From assembly GCA_031366005.1 (NCBI GenBank), contig JANLZB010000094.1, forward strand, positions 50,684 to 114,683: a stretch of 64,000 nucleotides of DNA, written 5' to 3'. A model generated the notes under the pieces. The model ran no database searches and was not told the origin of the DNA. It saw only the letters and a list, made by a program, of their open reading frames with translations. Source of the DNA: JANLUX01 sp031366005. GTDB taxonomy: Bacteria; Bacteroidota; Bacteroidia; AKYH767-A; OLB10. Shown piece by piece: positions 8,532 through 16,684 of this stretch. Made by a program: the position numbers and the translations under genes. Positions within the stretch are counted from its first letter, which is position 1. Every line of letters begins with the position of its first letter.

Positions 8532-9365
8532 ATGACACAACCCTTCACCATATTTAATTTCAACGAAGACGATGTAAAGAAAGTAGCTGCATCTGTTAAT
8601 GAGCCGCACAATCATGAGTTTGAAGAATTGATTGTTGGCATAGAAGGAGTGCTGGAACATTTCATTGATTTTAAAACCACAACGCTGGATGCGCCTTTTG
8701 TAAGTTTTGTAACGAAAGGAAAAGTGCATCGTGTAAAACCGGGAATTAAAAACGGTAAATGCAAGATGTGGGTTTTGCGTTTCAAGAGTGAGTTTATTCC
8801 TGAAACCACTTTTCAGTTGTATTCTTATTATCATGATCATGCAAGTCTTAAAATGCAGCAGGGAGATTGTTTCAACCGTCTCGTTACACTTTGTGAAATG
8901 ATGTTTAACGAAATGCAACAAACGATACCTGACTATGCAGTAGTGAGACATTTGCTGAGTGCGCTGTTTACGATGATTGAGTCTGAAAGAAAAAAAGCAG
9001 AACCGGATACAAATGATTTTCACAAGACACAGAATACTACTTTTAAAAACTTCTTGAAAATACTGGAAGAAAATTTTCATCGTCCTGAAGGTGTTGAATA
9101 TTATGCAGAGAAATTATTTATGTCGGCACGCAATTTGAATTTGATCTGCCAGAATATTTTACAGAAAAGTGTTTCAGAAATTATTGAGACGCGCAAACTG
9201 ATTGAGGCAAAAAATCTTTTAATTAATTCAGATAAATCCATTTCTGAAATAGGTTTTGAATTAGGCTTTAACGAGAAAGCTTACTTTACCAATGTTTTTA
9301 AAAAGAAATCAGGACAAACACCAACTGAGTTTCGCGAAGAAATGAGAAAGCTTGTTTCCAATTAA
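8532..9365 (+). CDS. AraC family transcriptional regulator
   Basis: A 277-residue regulator. The N-terminal cupin-like sensing domain (about 1-150, with NEPHNHEFEELIVGIEG carrying cupin-type histidines) is followed by two helix-turn-helix motifs at about 180-275. The second has the typical ISEIGFELGFNEKAYFTNVFKKKSG pattern, here quoted in parts as ISEIGFELGFNEKAYF and FKKKSGQTPTEF. Its ligand is unknown. Two nearby transcription units (10895 and 14269) share a promoter-proximal motif containing a 13-nt-spaced direct repeat. This regulator is the obvious local candidate to bind it, but that is inference. Confidence 0.88.
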   Translation: MTQPFTIFNFNEDDVKKVAASVNEPHNHEFEELIVGIEGVLEHFIDFKTTTLDAPFVSFVTKGKVHRVKPGIKNGKCKMWVLRFKSEFIPETTFQLYSYYHDHASLKMQQGDCFNRLVTLCEMMFNEMQQTIPDYAVVRHLLSALFTMIESERKKAEPDTNDFHKTQNTTFKNFLKILEENFHRPEGVEYYAEKLFMSARNLNLICQNILQKSVSEIIETRKLIEAKNLLINSDKSISEIGFELGFNEKAYFTNVFKKKSGQTPTEFREEMRKLVSN

Positions 9366-9390
9366 AGAATATACTTCGGAAGTAAAATTT

Positions 9391-10216
9391 TGAACCGCAT
9401 AGACACAATAGGCACATAGAAAATACCACATAGAAAGTAAGAAAATACTTTAATGAGTTTTAGAAAGCTATGCGAAAACCTATGTTTCTACTTTGTCTAT
9501 GTGGTTCAAACATTTTAATTTGGAACCACATAGACACAGTAAGCACATAGAAAATACCACATAGAAAAAATGACAAGAAAATATATTAATGAGTTTGAGA
9601 AAACTATGTGAAAACCTGTGTTTCTATAAACTATGTGGTTCAAACATTTTAATTTGGAACCACATAGACACAATAGGCACACAGCAAATATCACATAGAA
9701 AAATGATAAGAAAATATTTTAATGAGTTTGAGAAAACTATGTTAAAACCTGTGTTTCTATAAACTATGTGGTTCAAACATTTTAATTTGTAATTACATAG
9801 ACACAGAAAATATCACATAGAAAAATGATAAGAAAATATTTTGATGAGTTTGAGAAAACTATGTGAAAACCTATGTTTCTATGTACTATGTGGTTCAAAC
9901 ATTTTAATTTGGAACCACATAGACACAATAGGCACACAGAAAATATCACATAGAAAAATGATAAGAAAATATTTTAATGAGTTTGAGAAAACTATGTGAA
10001 AACCTATGTTTCTACTGTGTCTATGTGGTTCAAACATTTTAATTTGTAAGTACATAGACACAGTAGGGTCATAGAAAATATCACATAGAAAAATGATAAG
10101 AAAATATTTTAATGAGTTTGAGAAAACTATGTGAAAACCTATGTTTCTATGTACTATGTGGTTCAAAAAACTTTAATTTGTAATTACATAGACACAGTAG
10201 GCTCATAGATAAATAA
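9391..10216. repeat. Array of six and a half about 133-nt palindromic repeats
   Basis: Units begin near 9391, 9522, 9656, 9789, 9911, 10046 and 10180 (the last is partial). Each opens with GGAACCACATAGACACA or a variant, continues with CACATAGAAA words, has a conserved centre (AAGAAAATATTTTAATGAG), and closes with CTATGTGGTTCAAAC and ATTTTAATTT. The two ends of each unit are inverted repeats, so each can fold into a long imperfect hairpin. Period is 131-135 nt except the fourth unit, which is 122. Diverged copies lie at 10674-10768 and 25933-25990. An open frame on the minus strand (9879-10166) is a by-product of the repeats. Confidence 0.9.
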
Positions 10217-10225
10217 TATTTAACC

Positions 10226-10642
10226 TTGATACCAACAAAAAAATATTTAAACGAACTAACTTATAAAGTTATTGGTTGTGCTATTGAGGTTCATAAATAT
10301 CTTGGTCCGGGATTATTGGAAAGTGTTTATGAAAAATGCTTTGTTAAAGAATTAGAATTGCGCGGAATTGCTTACAAAAAACAGATTTGGGTTCCGTTGG
10401 AATACAAAGGTCTCGAACTTGATACTGAATTACGATTAGACGTATTGGTTGAAGATATACTTTGTGTCGAATTGAAAGCACAGGAATGGCTTTTACCCAT
10501 TCACGAAGCAACCTTACTTTCCTACATGCAAATGTTGCAAAAACCTAAGGGAATTCTTATTAACTTTCATTGTGTTAATATTTTTAAAGAAGGACAAAGA
10601 ACTTTTGTAAATGCATTATTCTCTTCACTTCCTGAAGAATAA
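10226..10642 (+). CDS. GxxExxY protein (PD-(D/E)XK nuclease superfamily)
   Basis: A 138-residue protein named for its motif, here GLLESVY at residues 29-35 within GCAIEVHKYLGPG. A nuclease-like metal site follows: D72, then E82-x-K84 in DVLVEDILCVELKAQE. The family is common in Bacteroidota, often in several copies per genome, and has no established function. The apparent start is TTG at 10226, 10 nt after the partial seventh repeat unit; no in-frame ATG lies close by. The gene is flanked by copies of the same palindromic repeat (9391-10216 and 10674-10768), suggesting that gene and repeats are associated. Confidence 0.85.
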   Translation: MIPTKKYLNELTYKVIGCAIEVHKYLGPGLLESVYEKCFVKELELRGIAYKKQIWVPLEYKGLELDTELRLDVLVEDILCVELKAQEWLLPIHEATLLSYMQMLQKPKGILINFHCVNIFKEGQRTFVNALFSSLPEE

Positions 10643-10673
10643 TAATTTGTGAAATACGGGTAAGTGGATCAAT

Positions 10674-10768
10674 ATTTTTCACCACATAGAACATAGAAAA
10701 CATAGAAAATTTACATAGTAAAAAATCTATGTGAACATCTATGTTCCTATTGTGCCTATGTGGTTCAA
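10674..10768. repeat. Diverged copy of the CACATAG palindromic repeat
   Basis: CACCACATAGAACATAG at the left end and CCTATGTGGTTCAATA at the right form an inverted repeat. It is shorter than the array units (about 95 nt) and lacks their conserved centre. Confidence 0.7.
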
Positions 10769-10799
10769 TAATCAGGACAAACGATGTATCGGTTTCTTA

Positions 10800-10860
10800 A
10801 TATCACAACACTTTTTCCGAATACTATTACCGTTTCCATTTAATCAGGTGCATCTTTGTA
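10800..10860 (+). promoter_or_regulatory. Promoter region with motif shared with the yceI promoter
   Basis: ATATCACAACAC (10800-10811), then ACTATTACCG (10823-10832), then CATCTTTG (10851-10858) as a -7 element resembling TAnnTTTG. The same three blocks occur before yceI at 14171-14230, with the first spacing identical (23 nt) and the second differing by one. CCG words recur 13 nt apart (10817 and 10830). The -33 position lacks TTG, which suggests activator dependence. Confidence 0.65.
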
Positions 10861-10894
10861 CCCTAAAATTTTAACCTATAATAAAAAATCAAAA

Positions 10895-11199
10895 ATGAAC
10901 ACATCCACAACATTTAAAACATTAGCAACAGCATTAGTTGTTGCAGCACTGGCAACTTTTTTAAGTTGTAGTAACAAAGGAGAAAACAATTCCAACAAGC
11001 AAAGCGGAGATGGAAACCTGAGTTTTGTCAACATTCAGGAAGATGCCGGACACAATTGCCTGCGGTGTTCGATTATAAAACGAAACATTGGATCAATCCG
11101 AATGGTGCAACATCAGAAAACATAATTGAACAGGTTAAGAAATGCCCGAGTGATGCACTATCATTTTTTTATAACAATCAAAAAAATACAATTCAATAA
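10895..11199 (+). pseudogene. Broken 4Fe-4S mono-cluster (Fer4_19-like) protein with lipoprotein leader
   Basis: The frame opens with a lipoprotein-type leader (LVVAALATFLSC, Cys25) and a polar linker. It then reads DAGHN and moves out of frame. In the +1 frame the sequence continues LPAVFDYKTKHWINPNGA and VKKCPSDALSFF, ending at 11199, which is the recognisable C-terminal half of the divergent 4Fe-4S mono-cluster family. The break is at about 11053-11058, where AATTGCCT would need one more T. The first half of that domain, with its other cysteines, is missing even after correction, so a deletion or fusion also seems to have happened. It sits between the shared promoter motif and the luciferase-like gene. 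Confidence 0.7.
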
Positions 11200-11217
11200 T
11201 ATTATTTTAACAAACGT

Positions 11218-12270
11218 ATGGAATTAGGATTAATGGCTTTTGCTGATATGGAACCTGAGTCGCTTCCGGGAAGAGGTATCAATGCGCATCAGCGTTTGAA
11301 AGATCTGATGGAAGAAATAAAATTGGCTGATGAACTTGGGCTGGATGTTTTTGGTGTAGGTGAACATCATCGTCCTGATTATGCTGTTTCATCACCAACG
11401 GTTGTGCTGGGAGCAGCTGCAGTTGTTACCAAAAATATCAAACTCTCCAGTGCAGTTACTGTGCTTAGTTCTGCTGATCCTGTTCGTGTGTTCCAGGATT
11501 TTGCAACGGTTGATCTTTTGTCAGGTGGACGTGCAGAGATAATGGCAGGCAGAGGTTCATTCATTGAGTCGTTTCCATTGTTTGGATATGATCTGGAAGA
11601 CTATGATGAGTTGTTCACTGAAAAATTAGAACTGTTATTAAATTTAAATAAGAGTGAAAAACTATCATGGAAAGGAAAGCATCGTCCATCATTCAATAAC
11701 CTCGGAGTTTATCCACGTCCTTTTCAATCATCATTACCTGTCTGGATTGCAGTGGGAGGAACACCGCAATCAGCTATAAGAGCTGCCAAGCTTGGTTTGC
11801 CTTTGATGTTGGCAATTATTGGGGGTATGCCTGAGCAGTTTGTTCCATTAATAAATCTCTATCGTGACACTGCAAAGAAATCAGGAACAGATATGGATAC
11901 ATTGCAGATAGGTATCAACAATCATGTATATATCGGAGAAGACTCGCAAAAAGCAGCAGATGAATTTTATCCTCATTATGCAGCTGTGATGACACGAATA
12001 GGAAAAGAAAGAGGATGGCAGCCATTATCAAGACAGCAGTATGAACAATTGCGTGCCCCGAAAGGTGCATTAATGGTAGGGAGCGTGCAACAGGTCATTG
12101 ATAAAATTTTATACGAGTATGAATTATTTCATAACACACGTTTTGTTGCACAGGCAAGTGTTGGCAATGTTCCGCATAGTTTAGTAATGAAATCAATAGA
12201 ATTATTTGGAACCAAAGTAGCGCCTGTGGTACGGAAAGAAATTGCTTCAGCAAAATTCTCAATTAAATAA
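11218..12270 (+). CDS. LLM class flavin-dependent oxidoreductase (luciferase-like)
   Basis: A 350-residue TIM-barrel flavoprotein of the bacterial-luciferase-like superfamily, which oxidises or reduces small molecules using reduced FMN or F420. It shows GVGEHHRPDYAVSSP near residue 45, LSSADPVRVFQDFATVDLLSGGRAEI near 85-110 (quoted in parts: VRVFQDFATVDLLSGGRAE) and WIAVGGTPQSAIRAAKLG near 177-195. The substrate cannot be predicted. It starts 18 nt after the broken ferredoxin-like frame and probably shares its promoter at 10800-10860. A hairpin at 12305-12329 closes the unit. Confidence 0.88.
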   Translation: MELGLMAFADMEPESLPGRGINAHQRLKDLMEEIKLADELGLDVFGVGEHHRPDYAVSSPTVVLGAAAVVTKNIKLSSAVTVLSSADPVRVFQDFATVDLLSGGRAEIMAGRGSFIESFPLFGYDLEDYDELFTEKLELLLNLNKSEKLSWKGKHRPSFNNLGVYPRPFQSSLPVWIAVGGTPQSAIRAAKLGLPLMLAIIGGMPEQFVPLINLYRDTAKKSGTDMDTLQIGINNHVYIGEDSQKAADEFYPHYAAVMTRIGKERGWQPLSRQQYEQLRAPKGALMVGSVQQVIDKILYEYELFHNTRFVAQASVGNVPHSLVMKSIELFGTKVAPVVRKEIASAKFSIK

Positions 12271-12304
12271 TAATTATACACGCTATTAATCTGTAATATA
12301 AAAT

Positions 12305-12329
12305 AGGGCAATCAATTATTGATTGCCCT
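12305..12329. terminator. Bidirectional terminator hairpin
   Basis: AGGGCAATCA pairs perfectly with TGATTGCCCT around a 5-nt loop, between convergent genes. On the minus strand it is followed by ATTTTATATT, serving the small gene at 12350-12556. Confidence 0.75.
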
Positions 12330-12349
12330 CTTTCAAAAAAAATAAATAA

Positions 12350-12556
12350 TTATTTGCCAAACATGCCACCAATTTTTTCTTTGATGCCATCAGCAACATC
12401 ACTTATCGATCCGCCTTTAATAAAACTTTCTACCTGCGTACCAATTCCTGCCGGCATTTTGTCTTTTAAAAACGTCATTACGGTTTGAACTGCTGTTGTT
12501 GCCTGTGCTTCAGAAATACCTGTTTTTTCTGATACCATTTTAATTAAATTTTCCAT
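12350..12556 (-). CDS. Small helical protein, DUF2267/DUF937-like
   Basis: A 68-residue soluble protein beginning MENLIKMVSEKTGISEAQA and ending DVADGIKEKIGGMFGK. The KTGISEAQATTAVQTVMTFL pattern resembles small helical domains in which a Glu/Gln-rich helix is followed by a hydrophobic one. Such proteins are common in this phylum and lack a known role. It is monocistronic, transcribed away from the DUF3078 gene, with the hairpin at 12305 downstream. The family name is tentative. Confidence 0.65.
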   Translation of the reverse strand: MENLIKMVSEKTGISEAQATTAVQTVMTFLKDKMPAGIGTQVESFIKGGSISDVADGIKEKIGGMFGK

Positions 12557-12612
12557 TTTAGATTTTTTTTTAGAATGTTTATATGAATTAAGAAGAAATG
12601 ATTTAATTTGTT

Positions 12613-13509
12613 TTAACGTATTCCATATCCGGAAAATTTATACGCAAGTCCAACACCTAACACTTCTTTAAACTGCGTTCCTGGTCCGATATGGTCAATA
12701 GTTACACCATCGCTTTTGTAAAAAGTAAGTGTTGTGTTATCATCATAAAGCAATTGAGTAGATAGGCTTGCAGTAAGTAATTTCCCTAATTTAACGGAGA
12801 GCAACAGTTGCCAGTTCACATCAATGTTTTCTGGTTTATCAAGATAATTGCTGAACAGATCAACAGAAGTTTGCAGGTTTATATTTTTTGAAACATCCTT
12901 TTTATAAGATGCCTTAATATAAGCACCTGCTTCTGTGCGAACGGTTTTTCCAGTATCCACACCAAAGGCTCCGGCATTTGAAAGCCTGCTATCATTTACA
13001 ATTATAAAGCGGACAGTAGCGGGTGATAAAAACAATGAGAAATTATCATTCGGTTTATAATCCATACCTAGACCTAACAATATATTAGCTGGTGCCAGAA
13101 AATTTGAAATAACAACTGAATCATTTGGATAATTATATCCTGGAGCAAATTGAGTTCTGAAATTAAACAGAGCAGAATAATACCAATGTCCTTTAGCCAG
13201 TCTTCCGTATTTAGATGAAATATCAATCTTGTCATCGCTTTTAAATAATGTTGATACTTTACCTTGCTTAATTAAACCATACCCAAGATCAATATTATTA
13301 TCCCAGGCATTTTTTCCTCTTTTATAATTTGCATAGTAATTCACAATTGCATTTCCAGCAATGGAATTCTGACCGCCTGCCGCCCAATTAGTCAGCGATA
13401 CCTGTGAAAAATTAATAGAAATTAATCCTCCTCTTCGCCAAACAGTATCTTGTTGTGCATTGGCATAAAGGGAAATTGAAATAAATATAATGATGAATGT
13501 TTTTTTCAT
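12613..13509 (-). CDS. DUF3078 outer-membrane protein
   Basis: A 298-residue exported beta-rich protein. A signal peptide (MKKTFIIIFISISLYANAQ) precedes WRRGGLISINFSQVSLTNW and AAGGQNSIAGNA, the conserved opening of DUF3078. Alternating hydrophobic strands through to the C-terminal GVGLAYKFSGYGIR fit an outer-membrane barrel. The substrate or role is unknown. It lies between mscL and the small helical gene, all on the minus strand, with about 90 nt separating it from mscL. Confidence 0.8.
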   Translation of the reverse strand: MKKTFIIIFISISLYANAQQDTVWRRGGLISINFSQVSLTNWAAGGQNSIAGNAIVNYYANYKRGKNAWDNNIDLGYGLIKQGKVSTLFKSDDKIDISSKYGRLAKGHWYYSALFNFRTQFAPGYNYPNDSVVISNFLAPANILLGLGMDYKPNDNFSLFLSPATVRFIIVNDSRLSNAGAFGVDTGKTVRTEAGAYIKASYKKDVSKNINLQTSVDLFSNYLDKPENIDVNWQLLLSVKLGKLLTASLSTQLLYDDNTTLTFYKSDGVTIDHIGPGTQFKEVLGVGLAYKFSGYGIR

Positions 13510-13548
13510 ATTGTGTGTTTAATTAATAAGAATTAATAATAAAAAAAT

Positions 13549-13569
13549 ATCCGGGTTTTGCGCCCGGAT
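13549..13569 (-). terminator. Terminator of mscL
   Basis: ATCCGGG pairs with CCCGGAT around TTTTGCG. On the minus strand it is followed by ATTTTTTTA. It is 30 nt past the mscL stop. Confidence 0.75.
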
Positions 13570-13598
13570 GTTTTTGCAAATGTTTTAGAAAGAAAAAA

Positions 13599-14015
13599 TT
13601 ATTTTCTTAATAAATCGCGTATTTCTGAAAGTAAAACCACTTCTTTAGTAGGAGCCGGAGGTGCAACTGGTGCAGCCACTTCTTTCTTTTTCATTTTGTT
13701 CATGGGTTTAACCACGAAAACGAAAATCGCTAATGCTATAATCAGGAAAGCAAAAGCTACTTGAATAAAATTTCCATAATTGACGGTTACTGCCGGAATA
13801 ACTTTTCCTGCTGCATCCACGGTTGCTTCGTGCAATGTTAATTTTAATTGTGTAAAATCAACTCCACCGATCAGATAACCGATAGGAGGCATGATAATAT
13901 CGTCAACCAATGAGGTGACAATTTTTCCGAAAGCTGCACCGATAACTACACCGACAGCAAGGTCAACTACGTTTCCTTTGGAAACAAATTCTTTAAATTC
14001 TGATGTAAATGACAT
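13599..14015 (-). CDS. mscL: Large-conductance mechanosensitive channel MscL
   Basis: A 138-residue inner-membrane channel that opens under extreme membrane tension to release solutes during osmotic downshock. The N-terminal amphipathic helix and first membrane helix (FKEFVSKGNVVDLAVGVVIG) and the loop to DDIIMPPIGYLIGG are diagnostic. The second membrane helix is at about 77-100 (GNFIQVAFAFLIIALAIFVF), followed by the charged C-terminal helix with KMKKKEVA. Length is typical. It is divergent from yceI, sharing a 250-nt upstream region. Confidence 0.95.
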   Translation of the reverse strand: MSFTSEFKEFVSKGNVVDLAVGVVIGAAFGKIVTSLVDDIIMPPIGYLIGGVDFTQLKLTLHEATVDAAGKVIPAVTVNYGNFIQVAFAFLIIALAIFVFVVKPMNKMKKKEVAAPVAPPAPTKEVVLLSEIRDLLRK

Positions 14016-14170
14016 GATTTTTATTTTGAGGGATTAAATGAGCCGGCTAAACTAAACTTAATAAAACTATAATTTCGTTTTTTAAATGATTTATATAAGC
14101 TTAATATAATTTATAGACCAATAATAAAAAAGTGCCGGTAAATCAAATTCCGATGTTATTCATTTTCCAA

Positions 14171-14233
14171 ATATCACAACACAATTACCGAAAACTATTA
14201 CCGAATGGCTGTATGATTGGCACATCTTTGTAC
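14171..14233 (+). promoter_or_regulatory. yceI promoter with motif shared with 10800-10860
   Basis: ATATCACAACAC (14171-14182), ACTATTACCG (14194-14203) and CATCTTTG-like -7 sequence (14223-14230). TTACCGAA occurs twice, at 14185 and 14198, a 13-nt direct repeat suited to a two-helix or tandem-binding regulator. The motif lies 39 nt upstream of the yceI ATG. Confidence 0.65.
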
Positions 14234-14268
14234 TGTTAAATAAGGAACATTATTAAAAACTAACAAAG

Positions 14269-14820
14269 ATGGAAAATACAGTATTAGCAAAAACAAAATG
14301 GGTCATTGATCCTGCACACAGTGAAATTGCTTTCAAAGTGAAACACCTGATGATTAGCAATGTCAAAGGTGTGTTTAGAGAGTATAAAGCTGACGTTATA
14401 ACTAACGGGCATGATTTTATGACAGCAGAAATTAATTTCACCATGAACCCAGCATCCGTTGATACGGGAGATGAAAAACGTGATGGACATATTAAAGCTG
14501 CGGATTTCTTTGACGTGGAAAATTACAAACAGATCACATTCAAATCCACCGGTTGCAAAAAGAAAAATGAGGATGGCAGTTATGAATTGCATGGTGACCT
14601 CACAGTAAAAGACATTACTAAAAACATAAAATTAGATGTTGAATTTTTAGGAACTATGACTGATCCATGGGGAAATGAAAAAGCTGGATTTTCAGTGAAC
14701 GGAAAAATAAACCGTAAAGAATGGGGATTAAACTGGAATGCCGCTTTGGAAGCAGGAGGCGTTTTAGTGAGCGATGAAGTAAAAATAAATTGCGAAGTGC
14801 AATTGGCTAAGCAAGCATAA
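14269..14820 (+). CDS. YceI family protein
   Basis: A 183-residue lipocalin-like beta-barrel protein of the YceI family, which binds polyisoprenoid-type lipids and is often stress-induced. It opens KWVIDPAHSEIAFKVKHLM and contains NFTMNPASVDTGDEKRDGH, KAADFFDVENYKQITFKS and the C-terminal NRKEWGLNWNAALEAGGVL, all family hallmarks. There is no signal peptide, so this member is probably cytoplasmic. It is a single-gene unit with the shared promoter motif upstream and a clear terminator downstream. Confidence 0.93.
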   Translation: MENTVLAKTKWVIDPAHSEIAFKVKHLMISNVKGVFREYKADVITNGHDFMTAEINFTMNPASVDTGDEKRDGHIKAADFFDVENYKQITFKSTGCKKKNEDGSYELHGDLTVKDITKNIKLDVEFLGTMTDPWGNEKAGFSVNGKINRKEWGLNWNAALEAGGVLVSDEVKINCEVQLAKQA

Positions 14821-14839
14821 TTTTTATTAAAAGAAAATT

Positions 14840-14880
14840 AAAGTCATACTGCATCCATCAAAATGAAGTATGACTTTTTT
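14840..14880 (+). terminator. Terminator of yceI
   Basis: AAAGTCATACT (14840-14850) pairs with AGTATGACTTT (14867-14877) and runs into a T-tract. Confidence 0.85.
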
Positions 14881-15066
14881 ATTGATAACCCACCAATCTC
14901 TTACCTAAATTTGTTTACAAAGTTTTGCAATAAAAAATAATTACTATTGTGTTTTATAAAACAAAATTTCTTTTTGATGCGTTATGTATTTATACTTGGA
15001 GCAAAGAACATAAAGCAATTGTATAGTAACAAAACATCCACTATCAAAAAGATTCACAAATAATTT

Positions 15067-15957
15067 ATGGACAGGAAACAATTTATAAAAACACTTTCCA
15101 TTTTACCTTTAGCAGGAACAGCAATGAAATTAAATGACTTGAGTAAAATGACAGCACCATTTGGCAACACGGAGCAAATGCCTGTGTTGTTTATGGGCCA
15201 TGGCAGCCCGATGAATGCAATTGAAGAGAATGAATTTGTAATAGGATGGAGAGATATTGGAAGAACATTGCCAAGGCCGAATGCAATTTTATGTGTATCT
15301 GCTCATTGGGAAACACGCGGAACATTTGTTACTGCCATGGAAAAGCCACCAACCATTCATGACTTTGGCGGATTTCCACAAGCATTGTTTGATGTTCAAT
15401 ATGCTGCACCGGGAAGTCCTTCACTTGCCAATGAAACAAAAAGTATTGTAAAGAAAACAGCCATTGGTCTGGATGAAAAATGGGGATTGGATCATGGTGC
15501 ATGGAGTGTAATCAGCCGATTGTATCCCAATGCTGATATCCCGGTTATACAAATGAGTTTGGATTATAATCAAAGTCCGCAATACCATTATGAGTTGGCG
15601 AAAGAACTTTCATCACTGCGTAAAAAAGGTGTGTTGATTATTGGAAGTGGTAACATGGTGCATAATCTTGGAATGGTTGCGTGGGAAAAATTAAATGCTC
15701 CTGAGTATGGTTATGATTGGGCATTGGAAGCACGCGCGAAAATGAAAGAATATATTTTATCTGATGATCACAAGCAATTGATCAATTATGAGTCTCAGGG
15801 AGAAGCATTTAAGCTGGCTATTCCCACACCTGAACATTATTTGCCTTTACTTTACACACTTGCATTAAAACAAGAAAACGAAAAAATAAGTTTGTTTAAC
15901 GATAAAGCAATTGGAGGATCATTAACAATGACTTCGTTGAAAATAGATAAAGCGTAA
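15067..15957 (+). CDS. 4,5-DOPA dioxygenase extradiol-like protein (LigB superfamily)
   Basis: A 296-residue class III extradiol ring-cleavage dioxygenase of the YgiD/DODA group, which opens catechol rings using a metal. Metal-binding histidines are visible at H45 (VLFMGHGSPMNA) and H80 (LCVSAHWETRG), with DHGAWSVISRLYP further on. The N-terminus (MDRKQFIKTLSILPLAGTA) resembles an export or Tat-like leader lacking the twin arginine. The natural substrate is unknown. The esterase gene follows 7 nt later, so the two form an operon. Confidence 0.88.
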   Translation: MDRKQFIKTLSILPLAGTAMKLNDLSKMTAPFGNTEQMPVLFMGHGSPMNAIEENEFVIGWRDIGRTLPRPNAILCVSAHWETRGTFVTAMEKPPTIHDFGGFPQALFDVQYAAPGSPSLANETKSIVKKTAIGLDEKWGLDHGAWSVISRLYPNADIPVIQMSLDYNQSPQYHYELAKELSSLRKKGVLIIGSGNMVHNLGMVAWEKLNAPEYGYDWALEARAKMKEYILSDDHKQLINYESQGEAFKLAIPTPEHYLPLLYTLALKQENEKISLFNDKAIGGSLTMTSLKIDKA

Positions 15958-15964
15958 AGTTGCA

Positions 15965-16684
15965 ATGAAACTATTTAAGTTGCCGGTTTTATTTCTTACA
16001 ATTATTATTTCAAATGTTCAATGTCAACCTGTAAAAAAAACGGAGCCGGTGTTAAAATATTTAGTTCGTGAACCAAAAGTTAAAAGCGAAAAACCTCCTC
16101 TGTTAATTTTATTGCATGGCTTTGGAAGTAATGAGCAGGATCTATTTTCGCTTGCAGAACATTTACCGGAAAATTTTTTAGTTGTTTCTGCACGGGGACC
16201 TTATTCACTTGGTGGTGATGGTTACGCATGGTACCATGCAGATTTTTCAACTCCAAAACCAATCTATAATAAAGAAGAAGCGGAGAAAAGCAGGAATACG
16301 ATTATTCAATTTATTGAAGAACTAAAACAAAAACATTCAATTGATGAAAATCAAATATATCTCTGTGGATTCAGTCAGGGAGGAATTATGTCTTATAGTG
16401 TTGGATTGACAAGACCTGATCTGTTAAAAGGAATTGCTGTAATGAGTGGAAGACTTTTAGAGGATGTAAAACCATTGATTATTAAGAATGAAAAATTAAA
16501 GCAACTAAATATTTTTATTTCGCACGGAACGAATGATCCTGTTTTGAATATTCAAAATGCAAGGGATGCTGTAGGGTATTTAAAAATATCAGGACTCAAT
16601 CCTTCTTATAAAGAATATAATGAAGGACATACCATAAGTAATGAGATGCTGAGTGATTTAGTGAATTGGTTAAAGCAGCACTAA
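15965..16684 (+). CDS. Phospholipase/carboxylesterase family hydrolase, exported
   Basis: A 239-residue alpha/beta hydrolase of the YpfH/carboxylesterase-2 type. The oxyanion region is LLHGFGSNEQD (50-59), and the catalytic triad is S137 in GFSQGG, D191 in GTNDPV and H222 in NEGHTIS. A hydrophobic leader ends at Cys20 (ISNVQC), consistent with export and perhaps lipid anchoring, although the lipobox is weak. It is the second gene of an operon with the dioxygenase. Its stop overlaps the convergent T9SS gene by 4 nt. Confidence 0.88.
   Translation: MKLFKLPVLFLTIIISNVQCQPVKKTEPVLKYLVREPKVKSEKPPLLILLHGFGSNEQDLFSLAEHLPENFLVVSARGPYSLGGDGYAWYHADFSTPKPIYNKEEAEKSRNTIIQFIEELKQKHSIDENQIYLCGFSQGGIMSYSVGLTRPDLLKGIAVMSGRLLEDVKPLIIKNEKLKQLNIFISHGTNDPVLNIQNARDAVGYLKISGLNPSYKEYNEGHTISNEMLSDLVNWLKQH

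Noticed and set aside
9879..10166. 95-codon minus-strand frame
   Set aside because: It is made entirely of the palindromic repeat units and repeats itself as they do.
9391..10216. CRISPR array
   Set aside because: Units are about 133 nt and contiguous, with no unique spacers between short repeats, and no cas gene is nearby.
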